Part shown: piece after piece, positions 6,534-12,647 of the stretch
How positions within the stretch are numbered: the first letter of the stretch is position 1
Layout: the number at the start of each line of letters is the position of its first letter
DNA from: a bacterium
GTDB taxonomy: Bacteria > KSB1 > UBA2214
Length of the DNA: 12,647 nt
NCBI GenBank assembly: GCA_029560815.1
Contig: JAKQKF010000471.1
Span: 1-12,647 of the forward strand
Direction of reading: 5' to 3'
Notes under the pieces: model-generated
Seen by the model: the letters and a program-made list of their open reading frames with translations, nothing else
Told to the model about the DNA's origin: nothing
Database searches by the model: none
Program-made: the position numbers and the translations under genes

Positions 6534-7031
6534 CTATTTCTTCTCGCCGCCTTCTTCTTCCTTCGGCGGCTGCTGCTGTTCCTGCCTGGCCGCCTCTTCA
6601 ATCTCTTTCTTCTTCTTGGCCGCCTTGTCCTCGCGTTTCTGCCGCTGTTTCTCGATCTTGGCGGCCTTGGCGCCCTCGTAGCCGACCAGCTCGAATATGG
6701 ACATGGAGGCGCCGTCGCCCTGGCGGTTGCCGAGCTTGATCACCCGGGTGTAGCCGCCGTTGCGGTCGGAATATTTGGGGCCGATCTCGTCGAACAGCTC
6801 CCTGACCAGTTCCTTGTCCTTGATCGTGCGCAGGACCATGCGGCGGGCAGCCAGATCGTTCTTCTTGGCGAAGGTGATCAGCCGCTCGACGACACCGCGC
6901 GCTTCCTTGGCTTTGGGCGTGGTGGTGATGATGCTCTTGTGGCTGAGAATGGAGGCCGCCATATTATTCATCATCGCCTTGCGATGGCTGTGGGTTTTGC
7001 CTAATGTTCTTCCGGATTTGCCGTGTCTCAT
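6534..7031 (-). CDS. rplQ: 50S ribosomal protein L17 (bL17) with charged C-terminal tail
   Basis: L17 lines the region near the exit of the large subunit's peptide tunnel. The core spans residues 1 to about 118 and starts with the family signature MRHGKSGRTLGKTHSHRKAM; ITTTPKAKEAR (35-45) and GGYTRVIKLGNRQGD (92-106) follow. The protein has 165 residues against 127 in E. coli. The extra 45 or so (about 121-165) are almost all Lys, Glu, Gln, Arg and Ala and end in EEEGGEKK, probably helical and then disordered. Similar tails occur in L17 of Bacteroidetes and relatives. The ATG at 7031 has an AAGGA about 8 bases upstream. It is the last gene of the cluster, 69 bases after rpoA, with the terminator just after it. 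Confidence 0.98.
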   Translation of the reverse strand: MRHGKSGRTLGKTHSHRKAMMNNMAASILSHKSIITTTPKAKEARGVVERLITFAKKNDLAARRMVLRTIKDKELVRELFDEIGPKYSDRNGGYTRVIKLGNRQGDGASMSIFELVGYEGAKAAKIEKQRQKREDKAAKKKKEIEEAARQEQQQPPKEEEGGEKK

Positions 7032-7075
7032 GAATAGAATCCTTCCATAGGGTACAACAAACTCTGCAGGTTCAA

Positions 7076-7094
7076 AGCCATACGGGGGATGGCT
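7076..7094 (-). repeat. Hairpin in the rpoA-rplQ gap
   Basis: Six-base arms (AGCCAT / ATGGCT) flank a 7-base loop in the transcribed spacer, 7 bases after the rpoA stop codon. A second possible pairing uses two CTGCAG copies at 7064-7069 and 7093-7098. The two structures share bases 7093-7094 and so exclude each other. No U-tract follows. It could affect relative expression of rpoA and rplQ, but this is not shown. Confidence 0.35.
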
Positions 7095-7100
7095 GCAGTC

Positions 7101-8087
7101 TTAATCGTCGCCTTTTCTGAGATACTTGTCCACATCCATCCCGAAGGTGATCCCCTTTTCCTCGAGGATCTTGGAGAGTTCGGAGAGGGATTTGCGGCCA
7201 AAGTTGCGAAACTTGAGCATCTCCTGTTCATCGCGGCGGACCAGGTCGCCGATGGTCTTGATGTTCGCAGCCATGAGGCAGTTATGCGAACGGACCGAAA
7301 GTTCGAGTTCATCGACGCTCATCTTCAACAGCTTGCGGATGCGGATCGACTCCTCGTCCACTTCCTGCGACTCTTCTTCCTCGGTGTCGATATCGAAATT
7401 GATGAAGAGCTGGATGTGGTCGCGCAGGATCTTGCCGGCAAAGCTGAGGGCGTCGTCGGGGGTGATGCTGCCGTCGGTGGAGATCTCGAGGATCAGGCGT
7501 TCATAGTCGATGCGCTGACCGACGCGGGTGTTCTCGACCGTATAGGTGACGCGCACGACCGGCGTAAAGACCGCATCGATGGGGATGGCGCCAAGAGGCA
7601 GATCGGGCATCCGGTTCTCTTCGGCCGGAACATAGCCGCGGCCGCGGCCGATGCGCAGCTCGATGGTGAAATCGGCGTCGGCATTGAGCGTGGCGATGTG
7701 CCAGTCGGGGTTGAGGACCTCGAAATCGGTGCTCTGTTCCTGGATATCGCGGGCGGTGAAAGTTTTCGGGCCCTTGAGACGGATCGAGATCTTGTCCGGC
7801 TTTTTGTCGATCAGCTTCAGACGCACCTGCTTGAGGTTGAGCACGATGGTGGAGACATCCTCCTTGACCCCGGGGATGGTGCTGAACTCGTGCAGCACGC
7901 CGTCGACGCGAAAGGTGGTGATGGCGGCGCCGGGGATCGAGGAAAGCAGGACCCTGCGGAAAGCGTTGCCGATGGTCGCGCCAAAGCCGCGTTCCAGGGG
8001 CTGAACGATGAACTTGCCGTAGGTATTGGTATATGTTGACTCATCCAGTTCGATGCTTTCAGGCATCTGAAAACTTGGTAAAGCCAT
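7101..8087 (-). CDS. rpoA: DNA-directed RNA polymerase subunit alpha
   Basis: The alpha subunit dimerises to nucleate RNA polymerase assembly and contacts promoter UP elements and activators. The 328 residues match the family (329 in E. coli). The N-terminal domain spans about 1-232, with the assembly motif NAFRRVLLSSIPGAA (41-55). A short acidic linker (about 233-248, with EEEE) leads to the C-terminal domain (about 254-320). That domain carries SVRSHNCLMAANIKTIGDL (264-282), where R266 and N269 correspond to the DNA-contacting R265 and N268 of E. coli, and the FGRKSLSEL helix start (296-304). The ATG at 8087 follows GGAG with good spacing. The gene lies 62 bases after rpsD, the usual position in the alpha operon. 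Confidence 0.99.
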   Translation of the reverse strand: MALPSFQMPESIELDESTYTNTYGKFIVQPLERGFGATIGNAFRRVLLSSIPGAAITTFRVDGVLHEFSTIPGVKEDVSTIVLNLKQVRLKLIDKKPDKISIRLKGPKTFTARDIQEQSTDFEVLNPDWHIATLNADADFTIELRIGRGRGYVPAEENRMPDLPLGAIPIDAVFTPVVRVTYTVENTRVGQRIDYERLILEISTDGSITPDDALSFAGKILRDHIQLFINFDIDTEEEESQEVDEESIRIRKLLKMSVDELELSVRSHNCLMAANIKTIGDLVRRDEQEMLKFRNFGRKSLSELSKILEEKGITFGMDVDKYLRKGDD

Positions 8088-8096
8088 TTAAAACTC

Positions 8097-8108
8097 CATT
8101 GATCAATG
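8097..8108 (-). repeat. 12-base perfect palindrome at the rpoA ribosome binding site
   Basis: CATTGATCAATG is a perfect palindrome in the rpsD-rpoA spacer. Its last base (8097) is also the first G of the rpoA Shine-Dalgarno GGAG (8094-8097). It could be an operator-type site or simply a weak RNA fold. By chance such a palindrome is uncommon but not rare in a window of this size. Confidence 0.3.
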
Positions 8109-8149
8109 ATGAGGTTGACAACAGCTATTCCGGGACGCCAGGGTCCGGC

Positions 8150-8779
8150 CTACTTGGAATAGAGCTCAACGATTAGTTTCTCATTTACATCCACGGGGAT
8201 GGCGTCGCGCGCCGGCTGTTCGAGGATGGTTCCCTGCATGCCGGCCTTGTCGAGCGAGAGCCAGGCGACCATCTTGCCGTCGCGTACGCGTTTCATGGCG
8301 CTGTGGATGATCTCGAGCTGACGGCTCTTCTCGCGGATGCGGATCTCGTCGCCGGCCTTGAGCTGATAGGAGGGAATATCGACCAGCTCGCCGTTGACCA
8401 GAACGTGGCGATGGCGCACCAGCTGCCGCGCGGTCGTGCGCGAAGGCGCCAGGCCGAGGCGGTAGACCACGTTGTCGAGACGGGTCTCGAGCAGACGGAG
8501 CAGATTCTCGCCGGTGATACCCTTGAGGCGCTCGGCGCGTTCAAAATAGGTATGGAACTGGCTCTCGAGCAGGCCGTAGATCCGTTTCACTTTCTGCTTT
8601 TCGCGCAGCTGAACGGAGTATTCGGACTGTTTGAAGCGGCGGGTGCGGCCGTGCTGTCCCGGAGCATATCCTTTCTTGTCAAAAGGGCATTTATCGCTGG
8701 TGCATTTAGTGCCTTTGAGAAAGAGCTTCATGCCTTCGCGGCGGCAAAGCTTGCAATCCGCTCCAGTGTCTCTTGCCAT
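8150..8779 (-). CDS. rpsD: 30S ribosomal protein S4 (uS4), zinc-binding type
   Basis: S4 is a primary 16S rRNA binder that starts 30S assembly and, in E. coli, represses the alpha operon by binding its mRNA. The 209 residues are close to the family norm. The N-terminus keeps a four-cysteine zinc site: C9, C12, C26 and C31. The conserved GYAPGQHG follows (37-44). The S4 RNA-binding domain begins near [12 protein letters not shown] (98-109) and includes [14 protein letters not shown] (117-130). The ATG at 8779 has GAGGAGG 9 bases upstream. Position between rpsK and rpoA matches the proteobacterial and Bacteroidetes order; in Bacillus rpsD is elsewhere. A hairpin lies just upstream of the ribosome binding site. 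Confidence 0.99.
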   Translation of the reverse strand: MARDTGADCKLCRREGMKLFLKGTKCTSDKCPFDKKGYAPGQHGRTRRFKQSEYSVQLREKQKVKRIYGLLESQFHTYFERAERLKGITGENLLRLLETRLDNVVYRLGLAPSRTTARQLVRHRHVLVNGELVDIPSYQLKAGDEIRIREKSRQLEIIHSAMKRVRDGKMVAWLSLDKAGMQGTILEQPARDAIPVDVNEKLIVELYSK

Positions 8780-8800
8780 AAAATGGAACCTCCTCGTAAA

Positions 8801-8815
8801 GTCCCTTCAGGGGAC
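8801..8815 (-). promoter_or_regulatory. Hairpin just upstream of the rpsD ribosome binding site
   Basis: GTCCC and GGGAC pair around a 5-base loop in the rpsK-rpsD spacer, ending 5 bases before the Shine-Dalgarno (8789-8795). S4 is an autoregulator of this operon in E. coli, there through a pseudoknot before rpsM. A link between this hairpin and S4 control is speculation. Confidence 0.3.
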
Positions 8816-8854
8816 GGGCATATCGTTTGCTACGACTCTTACAGTGACTTGCGA

Positions 8855-9244
8855 TCAGACGCGACGGCGCTTGGGGGGACGACAGCCGTTGTGCGCGATC
8901 GGAGACGTATCCTTGATCGAGCTGATCTCCAGCCCGGCAGCCTGGAGCGAACGGACGGCAGCTTCACGTCCCGAACCGGGGCCCTTCACCAGCACTTCGA
9001 CGCGGCGCAGACCGAGGTCCATCGCCTCTTTGGCGGCCGATTCGGCGGCCATCTGGGCGGCATAAGGGGTGCTCTTGCGCGAGCCCTTAAAGCCGGAACG
9101 GCCGGCCGTGGCCCAGGAGATGACATTCCCGTACATGTCTGTAAGGGTGATGTTGGTATTGTTGAACGTCACCCGGATATGGGCGACGCCGTTCGCCTCC
9201 ACCTTTTCGCGTTTCTTGGTGGTCTTCTTTTTGGGGTTGGCCAA
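8855..9244 (-). CDS. rpsK: 30S ribosomal protein S11 (uS11), TTG start
   Basis: S11 sits on the platform of the small subunit near the mRNA exit site and helps select correct codon-anticodon pairs. The 129 residues equal the E. coli length. Seen: the lysine-rich N-terminus ([10 protein letters not shown]), [18 protein letters not shown] (23-40), [20 protein letters not shown] (44-63), [15 protein letters not shown] (86-100) and the invariant C-terminus [11 protein letters not shown]. The start is TTG at 9244, which gives the expected MANPKK N-terminus. GAGAGGTG lies 4 bases before it, and no in-frame ATG occurs before residue 37. It starts 39 bases after the rpsM stop. Confidence 0.98.
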   Translation of the reverse strand: MANPKKKTTKKREKVEANGVAHIRVTFNNTNITLTDMYGNVISWATAGRSGFKGSRKSTPYAAQMAAESAAKEAMDLGLRRVEVLVKGPGSGREAAVRSLQAAGLEISSIKDTSPIAHNGCRPPKRRRV

Positions 9245-9283
9245 TCTACACCTCTCTAGAATTAAAGCCGTTTACCGAACAGA

Positions 9284-9655
9284 TTACTTTTTCTTGCGAA
9301 TGCCGGAATTACCGCGGCGAGACCGGCGGGTGCGCGCATTGGTGTGGGTCCGCTGCCCTCTCACCGGCAGATTGCGGCGATGACGCAAGCCCCGGTAACA
9401 ACCGATATCGATCAGGCGCTTGATGTTCATCTGCGTCTCGCTGCGCAGGGCGCCCTCCACCTTGTAGTCATTCGCGATGAGGTCGCGGATCTTGGCCACT
9501 TCATCCGGCTGCATGTCGCGCACGCGCGTGTCCGGACTGATCCGGGTCTTTTCAAGGATCTCACGCGAAGTGGAAAGGCCGATGCCGAAGATGTAGGTGA
9601 GGGCCACTTCGATGCGTTTATCGCGCGGTAGATCTATGCCTGAAATACGAGCCAA
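9284..9655 (-). CDS. rpsM: 30S ribosomal protein S13 (uS13), TTG start
   Basis: S13 is in the head of the small subunit, forms intersubunit bridges with L5 and contacts P-site tRNA through its tail. The 123 residues fit the family. Seen: [13 protein letters not shown] (2-14), the helical [11 protein letters not shown] segment (24-34), the [18 protein letters not shown] motif and a strongly basic C-terminal tail ending in KKK. The start is TTG at 9655: it gives the conserved MARI N-terminus and has AAGGAG (9662-9667) 6 bases upstream. It follows rpmJ by 26 bases. Confidence 0.98.
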   Translation of the reverse strand: MARISGIDLPRDKRIEVALTYIFGIGLSTSREILEKTRISPDTRVRDMQPDEVAKIRDLIANDYKVEGALRSETQMNIKRLIDIGCYRGLRHRRNLPVRGQRTHTNARTRRSRRGNSGIRKKK

Positions 9656-9681
9656 AGCAATCTCCTTTGTTTAAATATACC

Positions 9682-9798
9682 TTATCCCTGACGCTGTTTA
9701 TGCCGGGGATTCTTTTTACAGATAACGCGAATCGTTCCCTTGCGGCGTATAATCTTGCAGCTGTCGCAAATCTTTTTTACCGAGGATCTGACTTTCAT
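9682..9798 (-). CDS. rpmJ: 50S ribosomal protein L36 (bL36), zinc type
   Basis: A short gene of 38 codons plus stop, translated by hand. L36 is the smallest large-subunit protein and binds 23S rRNA. The product starts [20 protein letters not shown] and continues with a conserved [14 protein letters not shown] end. The zinc ligands C11, C14, C27 and H33 are all present, so this is the zinc-binding form. The ATG at 9798 has GAGG upstream. It lies between infA (34 bases) and rpsM (26 bases), its usual place. Confidence 0.97.
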   Translation of the reverse strand: MKVRSSVKKICDSCKIIRRKGTIRVICKKNPRHKQRQG

Positions 9799-9832
9799 CT
9801 CTTGCCTCAAAAATTGGGTGTTCTTGTGCAGC

Positions 9833-10051
9833 TCATTTGAAACGATAGGTAATCCGTCCGCGGGACAGATCGTAGGGCGACAGTTCGACTGTGACCTTGT
9901 CGCCCGGCAGTATTTTTATAAAATGCATGCGCATCTTTCCGGAAATGTGGGCCAGAACCTTGTGGCCGTTCTCCAGCTCCACCCGGAAGGAGGCGTTGGG
10001 TAAGGTTTCGAGGATGACACCATCGATTTTTATTGAAGCTTCTTTGGGCAT
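9833..10051 (-). CDS. infA: Translation initiation factor IF-1
   Basis: IF-1 binds the A site of the 30S subunit during initiation and strengthens IF-2 and IF-3. The 72 residues match the family exactly. It is a single S1/OB-fold domain, with [20 protein letters not shown] (11-30), [17 protein letters not shown] (35-51) and the ending [12 protein letters not shown] (61-72). The ATG at 10051 gives the expected length; the nearest Shine-Dalgarno-like GGAG lies inside the map 3' end, somewhat far away. It begins 11 bases after the map stop, so coupling to map translation is plausible. Confidence 0.98.
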   Translation of the reverse strand: MPKEASIKIDGVILETLPNASFRVELENGHKVLAHISGKMRMHFIKILPGDKVTVELSPYDLSRGRITYRFK

Positions 10052-10062
10052 AAAGTATCAGT

Positions 10063-10809
10063 TTACTCCAGTGTTAGTATTTCAGCGGTCCCCTTGCGGA
10101 TGACCACCGTGTGTTCATAATGGGCGGAAGGCCTGCCGTCTGCGGTGACGACCGTCCACTGGTCGGCGAGGGTCTTGACCTGCCAGCCGCCGGCGTTGAC
10201 CATCGGCTCGATGGCGAAGACCATGCCCTCTTTGAGGCGGGGGCCGTGATCCGGAGCCCCGTAATTGGGGATCTGCGGCTCCTCATGCAGGGCCTGGCCG
10301 ATGCCGTGCCCCACCAGCTCGCGGACAACCGAAAAACCGGCAGCCTCGACGTGGCTTTGAACGGCATGGCTGATATCGGAGAGACGGTTGCCGTCCACCG
10401 CGGCGGCGATGCCCCTGGCCAGGGATGCGAGGGTGACCTCCATCAGACGCTCTTTTTCGGCGCTGACCGCGCCCACCTTGAAGGTGCGCGCCGCATCGCT
10501 GTAATACCCATTCAAAAGAACACCCACATCCACACTGACAATCTCCCCCTCGCGAAAGGCCCGCTCCCCCGGGATGCCGTGCACCACCTGCTCGTCGATG
10601 GAGATGCAGGTATTGGCCGGGTAGCCGTTATAACCTTTAAAGGCGGGCTTGCCGCCCCGGGAGCGTATATATTCACCTATCTCCCGGTCGAGTTCGCCGC
10701 TGACCTGACCCGCTGCGATGCGCGTTTCCGCCAGGCGCAGGGCGCCGGCCAGAATCCGTCCGCTCTGCCGGATCAACTCGATCTCTTTCTCACTGCGGAT
10801 ATTGATCAT
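10063..10809 (-). CDS. map: Methionine aminopeptidase, type I
   Basis: Map removes the initiator methionine from nascent proteins in the cytoplasm. The 248 residues form the bare catalytic pita-bread fold with no N-terminal zinc extension. All five metal ligands are visible: D94 (VSVDVG), D105 (YYSDAA), H168 (GHGIG), E201 (AIEPM) and E232 (HYEHT). The helper histidines H77 (VVHGIP) and H175 (LHEEP) are also present. The start ATG at 10809 has AGGG close upstream. It lies 6 bases after adk and 11 before infA, the usual adk-map-infA order. Confidence 0.98.
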   Translation of the reverse strand: MINIRSEKEIELIRQSGRILAGALRLAETRIAAGQVSGELDREIGEYIRSRGGKPAFKGYNGYPANTCISIDEQVVHGIPGERAFREGEIVSVDVGVLLNGYYSDAARTFKVGAVSAEKERLMEVTLASLARGIAAAVDGNRLSDISHAVQSHVEAAGFSVVRELVGHGIGQALHEEPQIPNYGAPDHGPRLKEGMVFAIEPMVNAGGWQVKTLADQWTVVTADGRPSAHYEHTVVIRKGTAEILTLE

Positions 10810-10815
10810 ACAACC

Positions 10816-11460
10816 CTAGAGTCCTGAGAGCAGTGTCACCAGCTCTTCGCGGACGCGCTCCACCGGTTGTTCAGCGCGTAAAATATACAACTTTTTTTGC
10901 TCATTGTAAAACTCTTTTAGCGGCGCGGTCTTTTCTTCATAGACCTGCAGCCGTTTGCGCACCGTCTCTTCGCTGTCGTCGGGGCGCTGGATGATCCGTC
11001 CGCCGCAGGATTCGCAGAGCCCGGAGGCCGGCGGCGGGTCGGAGATCATGTTATAGTTGCGGGCGCAGCCGCTGCAGGTGCGGCGGCTGGTCAGGCGCGT
11101 GACGATCCCGGCTTCCGAGACATCGAAAAAGATCACACTCTGGATCGCTTTCTCCCGGCCCAGCATCAGGTCGAGGCTCTCGCCCTGGGCGATGGTGCGC
11201 GGGAAACCGTCGAGGATAAAACCCGGCCGGCAGTCCGGCTGCTCCAGTCGCTCGCGTACCAGGGCGACGATCAGCTCGTCGGAGACGAGTCCGCCGCTCT
11301 TCATGACCGCATCGGCCGCCTTGCCCAGTTCCGTCCCCTCCGCGACCGCCTTGCGCAGGATGTCGCCGGTGGAGATCTGCGGGATGGCGAATTTTTCACT
11401 CAGCCAGACCGCCTGGGTACCCTTGCCGGTGCCGGGGGCGCCGAGAAAGATGACTCTCAT
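10816..11460 (-). CDS. adk: Adenylate kinase with zinc-binding LID domain
   Basis: Adk converts AMP plus ATP to two ADP and is essential for nucleotide balance. The 214 residues equal the long-form E. coli enzyme. Seen: the P-loop GAPGTGKGT (7-15), the AMP-binding region STGDILR (30-36), DGFPRT (84-89) and a LID domain at about 121-160. The LID carries four cysteines, C129/C132 and C149/C152, a structural zinc site seen in Gram-positive and many other bacteria but absent from the E. coli enzyme. The ATG at 11460 comes 21 bases after the secY stop, preceded by a purine-rich AAGGGG stretch. Confidence 0.98.
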   Translation of the reverse strand: MRVIFLGAPGTGKGTQAVWLSEKFAIPQISTGDILRKAVAEGTELGKAADAVMKSGGLVSDELIVALVRERLEQPDCRPGFILDGFPRTIAQGESLDLMLGREKAIQSVIFFDVSEAGIVTRLTSRRTCSGCARNYNMISDPPPASGLCESCGGRIIQRPDDSEETVRKRLQVYEEKTAPLKEFYNEQKKLYILRAEQPVERVREELVTLLSGL

Positions 11461-11481
11461 CGTACCTGATCCCCTTCCAGC

Positions 11482-12647
<1,166 letters not shown>

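Noticed and set aside
7089..9259. Plus-strand ORFs opposite rpoA, rpsD and rpsK
   Set aside because: All overlap well-conserved ribosomal and polymerase genes on the minus strand and show the His/Asp/Gly-rich composition of antisense frames.
9669..9720. Promoter with TATATT between rpmJ and rpsM
   Set aside because: The -10 looks good, but no -35-like sequence lies 16-18 bases upstream, and the site is inside a tightly packed operon.

Overview
The window is GC-rich (by eye about 60%) and densely coding, and every gene I can support lies on the minus strand. The protein sequences look like a Gram-negative bacterium of the broad FCB type. Three things suggest this: a GlyA with the longer middle region typical of Bacteroidetes-like enzymes, an L17 with a charged C-terminal tail, and a lipoprotein next to a beta-barrel protein that ends in an aromatic residue. 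This assignment is inference; no 16S rRNA or other decisive marker is present.

Reading in the direction of transcription (from high to low coordinates), the right half is the end of the ribosomal spc/alpha cluster. The order is secY (N-terminus off the edge), adk, map, infA, rpmJ, rpsM, rpsK, rpsD, rpoA, rplQ. Spacing is tight (6 to 75 bases), and the run ends in a textbook intrinsic terminator at 6478-6506. These genes supply membrane protein insertion, adenylate recycling, N-terminal methionine removal, translation initiation, ribosome assembly and the alpha subunit of RNA polymerase. rpsM and rpsK both use TTG start codons behind good Shine-Dalgarno sequences. Short hairpins or palindromes sit in several of the gaps.

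After a 289-base non-coding stretch (6245-6533) comes a second set: a lipoprotein with two DNRLRE-like domains, an outer-membrane beta-barrel protein, rpiB, glyA, nrdR and rnfC (3' end just off the left edge). The lipoprotein stop codon overlaps the ribosome binding site of the barrel gene, so the two are probably translationally coupled. rpiB-glyA-nrdR is a neighbourhood known from many bacteria; here two envelope genes precede it and an electron-transport gene follows it. A good sigma-70-like promoter lies in front of nrdR.

I see no tRNA, rRNA, CRISPR array, insertion sequence, phage gene or defence system. This is mostly ordinary housekeeping DNA and I do not claim a new system. The points most worth a second look are the uncharacterised lipoprotein/barrel pair, the non-coding stretch after rplQ with a possible 30-residue plus-strand ORF, the paired TTG starts, and the dyad-rich gap before rnfC.
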